A DNA stretch of 64,000 nucleotides. Origin: Actinomycetota bacterium. Its GTDB lineage: Bacteria > Actinomycetota > Thermoleophilia > Miltoncostaeales > Miltoncostaeaceae. Position 1 is the first letter of the stretch; each line of letters begins with the position of its first letter. Position numbers and translations under genes: made by a program. The DNA lies in the NCBI GenBank assembly GCA_020636905.1, contig JACJWX010000001.1, positions 62,001 through 126,000 on the forward strand. The letters run 5' to 3'. Positions 26,442 through 35,112 of the stretch are shown here, piece after piece. The notes beneath the pieces are model-generated. The model did not search any database. It was not told where the DNA came from and worked only from the letters and a program-made list of their open reading frames with translations.

Positions 26442-26909
26442 ATGCGCAGACTTTGTGACTGGCGCGATCAGGTGACCAATGTCGACTGGGCGGATCGTGC
26501 GAAGGACGTGCAACGGGCCGGACGGCCCGCTGTGCGATTCGTCGATCGACGGGCGCGGCCGGCGGTCCGCGCCGTGGCATCGGCGGCCCATTCGGCGCGA
26601 TCCCGTCTCGAGGACGTGGAGCTGCCGTCGGTCGAGGGCATCCAGGACCGTGTTCCCACCGAATCGGTTCAGCGGGCGGTTCGGCGCGGCGCGCGCCGTC
26701 TCGGCGTCCGCTCGTCGCGGCGGCGGCCGACCCTCGTGCGCCGGGTGCTGGCGGTGAGCCTCGCGCTCGTGGCCATCGCGATCATCGCGGACATCCTGCG
26801 TCGCCGACGTGAGCCGGAGACCCCCGATCCGGGCGAGGACGCCATCGATCCGGCCCTCAACGGCCAGGTTCGGCAGCTCGACGCCGACGCGGTGGAACGC
26901 GCCGCCTGA
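26442..26909 (+). CDS. Hypothetical protein with one C-terminal membrane helix
   Basis: The 155-residue protein is Arg-rich and hydrophilic up to about residue 105. One membrane helix follows (VRRVLAVSLALVAIAIIADIL), then an acidic tail (EPETPDPGEDAIDPALNG). The ATG at 26442 has GGAGGG 7-8 nt upstream, preferred over an in-frame ATG at 26418. It follows the YihY gene by 47 bp and may share its transcript. I do not recognise it. Confidence 0.65.
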   Translation: MRRLCDWRDQVTNVDWADRAKDVQRAGRPAVRFVDRRARPAVRAVASAAHSARSRLEDVELPSVEGIQDRVPTESVQRAVRRGARRLGVRSSRRRPTLVRRVLAVSLALVAIAIIADILRRRREPETPDPGEDAIDPALNGQVRQLDADAVERAA

Positions 26910-26924
26910 GCGGGTGCGAGTCGC

Positions 26925-26947
26925 GGCCGGCGGAGACGCCGCCGGCC
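26925..26947. terminator. Bidirectional hairpin terminator
   Basis: GGCCGGCG (26925-26932) pairs with CGCCGGCC (26940-26947) around a 7-nt loop. It fills the 38-bp gap between the convergent hypothetical gene (ends 26909) and pgsA (ends 26948). Confidence 0.6.
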
Positions 26948-27520
26948 CTACGGCTCGGACGTCGACCGGCGGGGAAACAACCTGCGCTGGGTCACCACGA
27001 AGTAGTAGGCGCCGGAGATGATGGTGAGTACGAGGGCGATCCAGAGCATGCCCTGGTCGAGCCAGGCGGCGGTGCCGGGCGCGATCAGCAGCGCGATCGC
27101 CGCGGCCTGAGCGGTGAACTTCCACTTCCCGAGCTGATTCGCCGGGATGACCAGTTGCTCATTGATGGCCACCATGCGGAGGCCCGTGACGGCGAACTCC
27201 CGGGTCACGATGATCATCGTCGCCCAGGCCGAGACGTCGCCGGTCTCGATCAGGCTCACGAGCGCGCCCGTGATGAGGAGCTTGTCGACGAGGGAGTCCA
27301 GGAACGTCCCCAGGACGGTGACCTCGCCGCGCGACCGGGCCAGGTAGCCGTCGACCCAGTCGGTGGCCGTCGCCACCAGGAAGAGCGCGGTGGCCCACAA
27401 CCGTCCGCTGTCGCCATCGGCGGTGAGGATCAGGGCCATGATGACCGGGGTGATCGCCAGGCGGACCAGGGTGACCACCATCGCCGGGTTCATGACGCGT
27501 TCGGACATCGTCCAGATCAT
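26948..27520 (-). CDS. pgsA: CDP-diacylglycerol-glycerol-3-phosphate 3-phosphatidyltransferase
   Basis: The 190-residue membrane enzyme makes phosphatidylglycerol phosphate from CDP-diacylglycerol and glycerol 3-phosphate. The CDP-alcohol phosphotransferase motif is visible: DGYLARSRG...G...D...D, from DWVDGYLAR near residue 55 to GTFLDSLVDK. MNPAMVVTLVRLAITPVIM near the start is typical of PgsA. Starts at 27520, 27508 and 27493 are all possible. It lies 59 bp downstream of plsY, so phospholipid genes are grouped here. Confidence 0.93.
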   Translation of the reverse strand: MIWTMSERVMNPAMVVTLVRLAITPVIMALILTADGDSGRLWATALFLVATATDWVDGYLARSRGEVTVLGTFLDSLVDKLLITGALVSLIETGDVSAWATMIIVTREFAVTGLRMVAINEQLVIPANQLGKWKFTAQAAAIALLIAPGTAAWLDQGMLWIALVLTIISGAYYFVVTQRRLFPRRSTSEP

Positions 27521-27579
27521 AGGGGCCCGGATTCGACGGCCCGGTCATTCGTCCCATGGCGGGGGGACGACGACCCCGC

Positions 27580-28212
27580 TCAGACCTGTTCGGCTCCCAT
27601 CCGCGGCGTCCGGCCACGGAACTGGAACCGGTGCTCGGTTCCCGACAACAGGCGGCCGATGTTGGCCCGGTGCAGGAGGATGATGGCGGCGGACCCGGCG
27701 GCGGCGAACAGCGTCACGGGCAGTGGTGCGTCGAACACCACGCACAGGATGGGTGCGCTCACCGCGCCGGCCAGCGACGCGAGTGAGGAATAGCGTCCGA
27801 TCAGGAACACCAGCCCCCAGACGGCCAGCGCACACACGCTCGCGAGGGGTGCCATCGCGATGAGCGCGCCGCCGCCCACGGCCACGCTCTTGCCACCGCG
27901 CCTCAGACCCAGTGCCCACGGCCGCCAGTGCCCGAGCATCGCGGCGCCACCGGCGACCACGGCGCCCATGGGGCCGGCCGCCCATTCACCGATCAGTGCG
28001 GCGGCGACGCCCTTGCCGATGTCGAGCGCGACCACCGCGAGCGCCACCCGGCCCCCGGCGGCGCGAGCCACGTTCGCCGCGCCGACGTTGCCGCTTCCGA
28101 CCGCGCGGACGTCCACGCCCTTGACCAGCCGTGGAATCCAGTACCCCCAGGGGAGTCCCCCGAGAATCCAGCCCGTGACCGCCGCGATGACGTATTCCAT
28201 GAGGTGCATCAT
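27580..28212 (-). CDS. plsY: Glycerol-3-phosphate acyltransferase PlsY
   Basis: The 210-residue membrane enzyme acylates glycerol 3-phosphate from acyl-phosphate. Motif 1 is GSGNVGAANVAR (normally GSGNIGATNxxR). ALDIGKGVAAALIGEW is the second conserved block. Motif 3 reads GHWRPWALGLRRGGKSVAVG, where most relatives have GHN...GGKGVAT; the Asn and one Gly are replaced. The missing Asn makes activity worth checking. It overlaps the upstream epimerase gene by 4 bp. Confidence 0.88.
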   Translation of the reverse strand: MMHLMEYVIAAVTGWILGGLPWGYWIPRLVKGVDVRAVGSGNVGAANVARAAGGRVALAVVALDIGKGVAAALIGEWAAGPMGAVVAGGAAMLGHWRPWALGLRRGGKSVAVGGGALIAMAPLASVCALAVWGLVFLIGRYSSLASLAGAVSAPILCVVFDAPLPVTLFAAAGSAAIILLHRANIGRLLSGTEHRFQFRGRTPRMGAEQV

Positions 28213-29228
28213 TCCACGCCGGCCGGCCCACCGCTCAGCAGGCCCTCGCTGCGATACCAGGCCACCATGCGGTCGATCGATTCCCGGATCGGCGTGTACT
28301 CGAGTCCAAGGTCCCTCGTGGCGCGCGACCCGTCATACGCGTGGCCATGGAGCAGGGTGCGCACCATCTCCGGGCAGAACGAGCTGCGCCGGCCGCGGGC
28401 GCGCCCGGCCGCCCCGGCCACCGCCCCCAGCGCTCGTGCCGCGATCCCCGGAATGAGCCTGGGCGCCCGCGAGACTCCGGCCAGTTCGCCCAGCAACGCG
28501 ATCGCCTCCTGGATCGGCATCGTTGCGCCGCACAGCAGGTAGCGCTCGCCCGGCTCCCCGCGCGTCTCGGCGAGCAGATGGCCACGCGTGCAGTCGGCGA
28601 TGTCGACCACCGAGAGACGGGTCTGCACGAGCACGGGCAGCTTGCCGTTCAGGTACGCCAGCAGCAGCTTTGCGGTGCCCTTGGTGCGACCGGGTCCCTG
28701 CACCGACGCGGGGTTGACGTGCACCACGTCGAGGTCGCGTGCGCGGGCGACCTGCATCACGCGCTGCTCCGCGAGATGCTTGCTGCGCTCGTAGTGGCTG
28801 AGATAGCTCCCCCGGTGCGGTGACGACTCGGTTCCGATGGTCCCCGCGGCCTCGCCGATCGTGGCCGCGGACGAGGTGTAGACCACCCGCCGCAGTCCGG
28901 CATCGGCGGCGGCGTTCATGAAGTTGGCCGAGCCGGTCACGTTGACGCGGTACATCTCGCCGGGATCCGGCAGGCAGAAGGCGTTGACGCCGGCGCAGTG
29001 GTACGCCACCTCGATGCCGTCGAGGGCCGTGGCGAGCGAGGCCGGGTCCATGAGGTCGCCCACCGCGATTTCGGCGTCGGCGAGCGACGGGTCCAGATCG
29101 GGCTGCGTGCTGCGCGTCAGGATTCTGACCGGTCGCCCCTGCTCGAGCAGGGCTCGGGCGAGATCGGTGCCCAGGAAGCCGGTGGCGCCGGTGACGAGGA
29201 CCGGGGCCGTGGGGGTGTCGGTGCTCAT
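28209..29228 (-). CDS. NAD(P)-dependent epimerase/dehydratase (extended SDR)
   Basis: The 339-residue protein has the Rossmann motif VLVTGATGFLGTDLARAL (TGxxGxxG, near residue 12) and the catalytic pair in SHYERSKHLAE (YxxxK), with SS of VVYTSSAATIG before it. It resembles HpnA and dihydroflavonol reductase-like enzymes that act on lipids, sterols or sugars. It is coupled to plsY by a 4-bp overlap, which hints at a lipid-related substrate. The CHAT gene ends 52 bp upstream on the same strand. Confidence 0.85.
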   Translation of the reverse strand: MSTDTPTAPVLVTGATGFLGTDLARALLEQGRPVRILTRSTQPDLDPSLADAEIAVGDLMDPASLATALDGIEVAYHCAGVNAFCLPDPGEMYRVNVTGSANFMNAAADAGLRRVVYTSSAATIGEAAGTIGTESSPHRGSYLSHYERSKHLAEQRVMQVARARDLDVVHVNPASVQGPGRTKGTAKLLLAYLNGKLPVLVQTRLSVVDIADCTRGHLLAETRGEPGERYLLCGATMPIQEAIALLGELAGVSRAPRLIPGIAARALGAVAGAAGRARGRRSSFCPEMVRTLLHGHAYDGSRATRDLGLEYTPIRESIDRMVAWYRSEGLLSGGPAGVE

Positions 29229-29280
29229 GCGGCGATGGTGGAGGTCATGGCGGGCAGGCTACGCGCTGGCGCAGCCGGTC

Positions 29281-31944
29281 TCACGCGGCGTCGAACGTCG
29301 TGGGCTCGCCGAAGTGGGCGTAGGCGACGCTCAGGACCACCGATGCGTCGTCGGCATCCAGCCCGGCGCGGGCGGCATCGAGGGCCCGCTCCGAGTCGAG
29401 TCCGGCGACGAGCCCTCGATGCAGCTCGGTCATCAATCTGGTCGATTCCAGGTCGGGGACCGGCACGGTGCTGGCGATCACGGACCGGGTTCCCAGCATG
29501 AAGAGGGCGCTCAGGAACCCGCGCAGCTCCTCACCGGGGAGGGCCTCCGACGCCGCGGCGTCGCATGCGGCGAGCACCACCACCGCCGGCGCCCGGCCCA
29601 GACGCTCCAGATCGAGCACGGTCAGCGGTCCGTCCGCGAGATGCAGCGCGGAGAAGCTCGGGTTGTCGGACCGGAACTCCCCGTGGCATGCCAGATGCAG
29701 CAGTCCCCCCGCCGCCATCGCCGCGGTGACCGCGTCGACCGTCGACTCCGGAGGCACCATCGCCAGGCCCGCGCGGTGCAGCCCGGCGACGCTCCTGACC
29801 TCCTCGGCGGCGCTGCCGAGTTCCGGTCCGGCGACGGCGAGCGCCGTGCCGGCGGCGTGGGGGAGTTCGCGGAACCGCATCCACGCCGTTGCGGAGGGGA
29901 CCGCGGTGACCGCCCGCCCGGCCAGCCCGGGAAGCGCGTGCCAGGGCACCCCGAACAATCGCGCGATGGGCGCCACCACGATGCGTTCGGCGGTTCCGAT
30001 CGTGTCCATCAGGGGTTCCACGATCAGTGCGTTCAGCGCGGCGAGGGAGCTGTCGAGTGATCGACGTGCGGATTCGCGTCCCGCCGCGGTCGGGGCACGG
30101 CAGAGCCGTCGGAGGGCGAACGGGATCGTTTCCACCTCACGGTCGATCGCGGCTGCGGTTCCGAGACGGTGGACCTGGTGGATGCGACGGCCGAAGACCG
30201 CGGCGACGAGCCGCCCGTCGTCTTCGGCGAGCTCGATCAGCACCCGATCGCCGAGCGCGTCGGCGAGCGCGGGGGCCCGGACGAGCGGTCGCCGCGCGCC
30301 CGGCGAATCGGTCTGGCGCCGCAGTGACCGCTGCAACCGTGCCTCGAGCACCGACTGTTCGCGGGCAAGCCGGGAGGCATCCTCCGGCCCGGCGCCGTCC
30401 GCCCCGCGACGGCGGGCCATGACCTCGCGGAGTTCGCCGAGCAGGGTGGCGACGCCGGGGTCGTGGCCCGCTCCCGGCACCGCCAGCGTCGATGCCTGCC
30501 TGCCCCGCTCCATCCATTCCAGCACCTCGCCCGCCCGCCCCTGCTCGAGCGCGGCGCTGAGCCCGAGGGACGCCAGCTCCACGCCGTGGACCGACGCACG
30601 CGCCCGAAGTTCCTGTGTGGGGATCGCCTGCCGCAGCCGTTCCAGCTCGTCGAGTCCCTCGCGGGCGGCCCTCGTGACCCGGTCCCGGCGGTGCTCGGCC
30701 TGTCCCGCCAGTGATGACGCCAGACGCGCCTTGAGTCGCACCAGCGGAATGCGGCTCCTGCTCAACCGGGCCACGCCCCCGAGTTCCTCGAGGGCCTCAG
30801 CGCGGCGTCCGCGGGCCAGCAGGAGGCGTCCCACGAGGAGGCGCGCGTCGGTGCTCTCCAGGTGGAAGCCGGCCGCCGCGAGGATCGGCGCCGCACGGCG
30901 CATCCGGCGCAGGTCGTGTCCGGTGGCGGTCCCCTCGCACCGGCGGGCTTCGGCGGCGAGCACCTGGGCGTGGGCGTGCCACACGGCACCACGTGTGCGG
31001 GCGAGCTCATGCGCCGCGCGATCGGCGGCCACGGCCGCGTCCGCCGCCGCCCCGCGGGCCAGCAGCACGCGGGCATGTGCCAGGCGGACCTCGCCGCGCA
31101 ACATCCGTCCGTCGGCGCGGTCGAGTTCGTCGAGGGCGCGACCGGCGATGGCCGCGGCGTCGCGGAGCAGGTTGAGGGTCAGGAGGGCCTCGATGCGCTC
31201 CATGTAGTGCTCGGCGAGCGGGAACCCGATCTCCCGGAAGACGGTCTCGGCATCGTCGAACCTCCGCAGTGCACCGGAGAGGTCCCCCGAGCGGGTCGCC
31301 AGCACGGCGTGGTTGTGGACGGCGAACCCGTACGTGCTGCGGCCGACGAGCGCGCCCAGCTGCTCCGCCTGCAGCAGGTGGCGGTCGGCGGCGGCGACGT
31401 CGCCGATCTGGCCCAGGATGACCCCGAGGTTGTTGTGCACGGTGAACGCCGTCTCCGGCGGCAGCTCGGCGTAGCGGTCAAGGACCTGCCGGTAGCGCCT
31501 GACGGCGGTGCCGAGCTGTCCGGCCGCATCCTCGATGACGGCGTCCTGGAGATCGATGTTCGGTGTCGAGGCACCGCCCAGAACGCGTCGCGCGCGCCCC
31601 ACATGGCGCCGGGCACGGGCGGGGCTGCCCCGTTCCAGGCACACCGACGCCCGCATCGCCGAGAGCTCCGCGTCCAGCTCCGCCAGACCGATGCGCCTGG
31701 CGAGTGTGCTGGCGCGAGCGAGCGTGCCGACCGCCGCGTCGTAGTCGAACACCTCCCGCTCGGCCCATGCACGCGCCCGCAGAGCGGTCGCCTCGGCGGC
31801 CGTGTTTCCGAGTTCGCGGGCTTCCTCGACGATCGCATCGGCTCGTTCGCGTCCCGCCCGGGGGTCGTCGCGCACGATCCGCCACGCGTCACGGGCATGT
31901 ATCAGGAGCGGATCTGGTGGCTCGTTGCACATGAGGGGTTGCAC
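29281..31944 (-). CDS. TPR-CHAT caspase-like protease
   Basis: The 887-residue protein has about 500 residues of tetratricopeptide-like helices (for example FTVHNNLGVILGQIGDVAAA), then a C-terminal CHAT domain from about residue 560. The catalytic dyad is visible: His754 in HLACHGEF and Cys794 in VVLAACDAAAS. CHAT domains are clan CD cysteine proteases related to separase and caspases; TPR-CHAT proteins act as target-activated proteases in type III-E CRISPR and other conflict systems. There is no signal peptide or membrane helix, so it is cytosolic. It is divergent from an S8 protease-sigma factor operon across about 60 bp. Confidence 0.9.
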   Translation of the reverse strand: MQPLMCNEPPDPLLIHARDAWRIVRDDPRAGRERADAIVEEARELGNTAAEATALRARAWAEREVFDYDAAVGTLARASTLARRIGLAELDAELSAMRASVCLERGSPARARRHVGRARRVLGGASTPNIDLQDAVIEDAAGQLGTAVRRYRQVLDRYAELPPETAFTVHNNLGVILGQIGDVAAADRHLLQAEQLGALVGRSTYGFAVHNHAVLATRSGDLSGALRRFDDAETVFREIGFPLAEHYMERIEALLTLNLLRDAAAIAGRALDELDRADGRMLRGEVRLAHARVLLARGAAADAAVAADRAAHELARTRGAVWHAHAQVLAAEARRCEGTATGHDLRRMRRAAPILAAAGFHLESTDARLLVGRLLLARGRRAEALEELGGVARLSRSRIPLVRLKARLASSLAGQAEHRRDRVTRAAREGLDELERLRQAIPTQELRARASVHGVELASLGLSAALEQGRAGEVLEWMERGRQASTLAVPGAGHDPGVATLLGELREVMARRRGADGAGPEDASRLAREQSVLEARLQRSLRRQTDSPGARRPLVRAPALADALGDRVLIELAEDDGRLVAAVFGRRIHQVHRLGTAAAIDREVETIPFALRRLCRAPTAAGRESARRSLDSSLAALNALIVEPLMDTIGTAERIVVAPIARLFGVPWHALPGLAGRAVTAVPSATAWMRFRELPHAAGTALAVAGPELGSAAEEVRSVAGLHRAGLAMVPPESTVDAVTAAMAAGGLLHLACHGEFRSDNPSFSALHLADGPLTVLDLERLGRAPAVVVLAACDAAASEALPGEELRGFLSALFMLGTRSVIASTVPVPDLESTRLMTELHRGLVAGLDSERALDAARAGLDADDASVVLSVAYAHFGEPTTFDAA

Positions 31945-32006
31945 CGGGCGGTCGTTTCGCGCGGAGAATGCACCAGATCATCACACTCCACGAAGGGGCG
32001 GCGCGC

Positions 32007-33296
32007 ATGACGAGCAAGGACAGGCCTGCGGAGACCGGCCTCTGGCAGATCGCCCGCATCGGCAGCCGCGACCGCGTGGTGGCCAACGCCGGACGGATGG
32101 CGGCTCGCCACGAGACGGCGGTCGCCGACGTCGCCCGCGGAGTTCCCCGCGTCGCCGTCCGGATCGTCGGCGAGGAGCACCGCCCGAAGGGTGTGGTTCC
32201 CGGCGAGATCATCGTCCACCGCAAAGACCGCGCGGCCGCCGAGAAGCTGCTCGGGGACGCCCTCGTCCGAGTCGAGGAGCCGGCCTGCGACCTGCCCGTC
32301 GTCAAGCTGGTGACCGAGATCCATCAGGACCGCGTCGATGATGCGCTGCGCCGCCTGAGCCACGCCGGCGTGGCCGCCAACCCCAACCACGTGCTCCCGT
32401 TCGCGATGCGCGGCAAGGCCGGAATCGCCCCCGGGATGGCGAGCATCGGTGTCCGCCCCGCCGACGACACCACGGGCGCAGGTGTGCGCGTGGTGGTGAT
32501 CGACACCGGCATCGACGCGCACGCATCCGAGCGCGAGGACGGCTGGCTCGATGACATCGAGGTCACGTGGGAGAACACCGACCCGCTCAACATCATCAAC
32601 GAGGAGCAGGGCGAGAAAGCGGCCGACGGCCCCCCATACCTGGACGATGCGGCCGGGCACGGGTCGTTCGTGGCCGGGATCATCCGCCAGGTCGCGCCGG
32701 CCTGCGAGGTCGTGATGATGCGGGCCCTCGATTCGGACGGCGTCGGGTCGGAGGAAGCGCTGGCGTGCGCCATCCTCGCCGCCGGGCGGATGAAGCCCAG
32801 GCCGGCGGTCATCAACCTCTCGCTCGGCCAGGAATCCATCGGCGGACGCCCCCCGGTGGCGATCGCCGCGGCGCTCGAGTCACTCGACGACGACATCATC
32901 GTGGTGGCCGCCGCGGGAAACACGCCGGACGACGAGCCCACCTGGCCGGCGGGATTCCGCCGCGTGGTCGCGGTGGCCGGCCTGACCGGGGACGGGAGGC
33001 CGGCGAGCTGGTCGAAGTACGGCGACTGGGTGGACTGCGCGGCGGTGGCCGAGGAACTCGTGAGCACGTTCGTCGGAGGGGTCGAGAATCCGGCCCGCGA
33101 CAGCGACGGCGTTCCCGACACCTGGTCCGGCAAGAATCCCGCCGCGGTGTGGATCGGAACGTCCTTCGCCGCTCCCCGGATCGCCGGGCTGATCGCCGCG
33201 GGCGTGTCGGGCGGAATGACGCCCCGCGACGCCTACGCGGCGCTCCTTCAGGATGCTCCCCACGAACCCGGCTACGGCCACCTCATCACGGGGTAG
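32007..33296 (+). CDS. Cytosolic S8-family subtilisin-like serine protease
   Basis: The 429-residue protein has a full subtilase triad: Asp166 in VVVIDTGIDAH, His218 in AGHGSFVAG and Ser386 in GTSFAAP. The oxyanion Asn305 is in AAAGNTPDD. The first ~150 residues (including GEIIVHRKDRAAAEKLL) form an N-terminal domain that may be an inhibitory or adaptor part. No signal peptide is visible, so it probably works inside the cell. The ATG at 32007 (AAGGGG upstream) is chosen over one at 31968. It starts an operon with a sigma factor and is divergent from the CHAT gene. Confidence 0.92.
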   Translation: MTSKDRPAETGLWQIARIGSRDRVVANAGRMAARHETAVADVARGVPRVAVRIVGEEHRPKGVVPGEIIVHRKDRAAAEKLLGDALVRVEEPACDLPVVKLVTEIHQDRVDDALRRLSHAGVAANPNHVLPFAMRGKAGIAPGMASIGVRPADDTTGAGVRVVVIDTGIDAHASEREDGWLDDIEVTWENTDPLNIINEEQGEKAADGPPYLDDAAGHGSFVAGIIRQVAPACEVVMMRALDSDGVGSEEALACAILAAGRMKPRPAVINLSLGQESIGGRPPVAIAAALESLDDDIIVVAAAGNTPDDEPTWPAGFRRVVAVAGLTGDGRPASWSKYGDWVDCAAVAEELVSTFVGGVENPARDSDGVPDTWSGKNPAAVWIGTSFAAPRIAGLIAAGVSGGMTPRDAYAALLQDAPHEPGYGHLITG

Positions 33297-33345
33297 GGAC
33301 ATGTGCGGAATCGTCCGCCCGGCGCACAAGGGTAGGATCGCGCCC

Positions 33346-33909
33346 ATGGATCGCGATGATCTCGGGGTGATCCTGCGGGCTGCGGCCGACGGCAACCAGC
33401 AGGCGTGGGACACCATCGTCGAGCGTTTCGAACGGTTGGTCTGGGCGACCGTCCGGGGATTCCGGCTGTCGGACGAGGTCTCCGCCGACATCATGCAGAT
33501 CACGTGGCTCAAGCTGGTCGAGAAGTTCGACACGATCCGCGACCCCGAGCGACTCGGCGCCTGGTTGGCCACCACCGCCCGGCACGAGTGCCTCAAACAC
33601 CTTCGCGTCGCCGGGCGCGCGATCCCCACGGACGAGACCGAGGTGTTCGACCGCGACGACCACCGCGACTCCCCCGCGCTCGACGCGGCGCTGCTGGACC
33701 AGGAGCGGGACCGCGCCCTCGCGGACGCCTTCCTGCAGATCAGCGAGTCCTGCCAGGAACTGCTCCGGTTGCTGACGGCCGATCCGCCGCTCGCCTACGA
33801 GGACATCGCGGAGATGCTGGGCCGTCCCGTCGGGAGCATCGGCCCCACGCGCGCCCGCTGCCTCGAACGGTTGCGGGCCGTGCTGACGACGGCGGGGTAC
33901 ACGCCATGA
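33346..33909 (+). CDS. ECF-type sigma-70 family sigma factor
   Basis: The 187-residue protein has a sigma region 2 (ILRAAADGNQQAWDTIVERF, then LVWATVRGFRLSDEVSADIMQITWLKLVEKF, the -10-binding part) and a region 4 helix-turn-helix (LAYEDIAEMLGRPVGSIGPT). ECF sigma factors direct RNA polymerase to stress promoters. It starts 49 bp after the S8 protease gene. No membrane anti-sigma factor follows; the next gene encodes a small soluble protein instead. The start at 33346 follows a GGTAGG-like site; an in-frame ATG lies upstream at 33253, inside the protease gene. Confidence 0.9.
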   Translation: MDRDDLGVILRAAADGNQQAWDTIVERFERLVWATVRGFRLSDEVSADIMQITWLKLVEKFDTIRDPERLGAWLATTARHECLKHLRVAGRAIPTDETEVFDRDDHRDSPALDAALLDQERDRALADAFLQISESCQELLRLLTADPPLAYEDIAEMLGRPVGSIGPTRARCLERLRAVLTTAGYTP

Positions 33910-33999
33910 TCGGGATGTATCAGGCGCGCGGTTCGCGGGTCGTGTCATTGACAGCGATGCTGCGAACCCCCGAATGCGGCTCCGGAAAGGCGGTGTGCC

Positions 34000-34470
34000 A
34001 TGCACGCTGAAGACCAGGCGGATCGGCGACTGCTGGACGAGATCGGTGAGATGCTGCGTGTGGCCGACCCCGTGCCGGACCACGTGCGGCTCGCCGCTCG
34101 ATCGGCGGTTGCGTGGCGTCGGATGAACGAGGGCATCGCCGAGCTGCTCCACGACTCGGCTTCGGATGCCGCCGAAGCGGCCATGGCGGTGCGCGGGACG
34201 CAACACATCCGGGCGCTGTCGTTCCAGTCGTCGGACGGTGTGCTGCTGGAGCTGGAGATCACCGGGCAGCCCGTCGGACACATCGTGATCGGCCAGATCG
34301 TGCCGGAGTCGGAGGCCATCGTGACCGTCCGGGTCGGTGAGACCGAGCGGACCGCCGCCGCCGACGCGCTCGGCCGCTTCCGAATCGACGATGTGCCCTC
34401 CGGCCCCATGAGCGTCCACTGCCAGCTCCCCGACGGGCGCACCATCGTCACCTCCTGGACGTCACTGTGA
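34000..34470 (+). CDS. Small protein with helical N-terminus and beta-sandwich C-terminus, sigma/CHAT-associated
   Basis: The 156-residue protein starts MHAEDQADRRLLDEIGEMLR. Its first ~65 residues are helical (VPDHVRLAARSAVAWRRMNEG), resembling the helical N-terminal region of some soluble anti-sigma factors. The rest alternates like a carboxypeptidase-regulatory or transthyretin-like sandwich (LLELEITGQPVGHIVIGQI, AAADALGRFRIDDVPSGP). There is no membrane helix or zinc-binding HxxxCxxC. It follows the sigma gene by 90 bp, so it may regulate the sigma factor; this is inference. Its last 9 bp overlap the convergent ecfT gene. Confidence 0.75.
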   Translation: MHAEDQADRRLLDEIGEMLRVADPVPDHVRLAARSAVAWRRMNEGIAELLHDSASDAAEAAMAVRGTQHIRALSFQSSDGVLLELEITGQPVGHIVIGQIVPESEAIVTVRVGETERTAAADALGRFRIDDVPSGPMSVHCQLPDGRTIVTSWTSL

Positions 34471-35112
34471 GGAAGCGTCGGGTGTCTCGGACGGACTGAG
34501 CTCCGGCTCGCTGATCCCCCGCGCGTCCAGGGCCTCCCCGAGGTCGTGGGCGAAGCGGGCGGCCGACACCACGAGGGGAACGGCAAGCGCTCGCACACTC
34601 CGGTCGAGCCCGCGTGAGCGGCGCGCCTCCAGCACCCGCTGCATCACGATCCCCAGGTGATCGATGCTTCGCAGCGCAACGTCCACCAGGACGCCGACGC
34701 GGAACACCCGGTCGGGACGGACGCGAAGTCGCAGCAGCACCCGCTCCACCCACCGGGTGATCGCCGACGGGCGAGTGGTCGTCGTCAGCAGCACCGCGCT
34801 CGTGGCCACCGCGAGCAGGCGCAGCGCGACGTCGCGCCCCTCGTCCACGCGGCCGAGGGCCACCTGGACCACGACGATGAGGGCCGCGAAGAACACGAAC
34901 ACGCGGATGAGGCGCCAGATCTCCCGCACGGTGAGCCCGATCCATCGCAGCCCCGCCAGGGCGACGACAGCCGCGATGGTCGACACCAGCGGCGTGTCGG
35001 CCACCACGACCACCACCGACACCAGCAACAGGCCGGCGAGCTTGGTCCACACGGGAGCCCGGTGCAGTGGACCGTCGCCCGGGCGGTAGAGACTCAGCGG
35101 GCCCGCCGTCAC
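34462..35112 (-). CDS. bioN: ECF transporter transmembrane T component (BioN-like)
   Basis: The 216-residue protein has about five hydrophobic helices and two Ala-Arg-Gly-type coupling motifs, EARRSRGLDRS near residue 165 and ALDARGISEPE near residue 195. These are how the EcfT subunits contact the ATPases. It is the last gene of a five-gene operon with bioY, so it is probably the T component of a dedicated biotin transporter. The GTG at 35112 overlaps the ATPase stop by 4 bp. Confidence 0.87.
   Translation of the reverse strand: MTAGPLSLYRPGDGPLHRAPVWTKLAGLLLVSVVVVVADTPLVSTIAAVVALAGLRWIGLTVREIWRLIRVFVFFAALIVVVQVALGRVDEGRDVALRLLAVATSAVLLTTTTRPSAITRWVERVLLRLRVRPDRVFRVGVLVDVALRSIDHLGIVMQRVLEARRSRGLDRSVRALAVPLVVSAARFAHDLGEALDARGISEPELSPSETPDASSQ

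Noticed and set aside
29468..31207. 579-codon plus-strand ORF opposite the CHAT gene
   Set aside because: It is Ser/Arg/Ala-rich antisense sequence of a gene with complete catalytic motifs.
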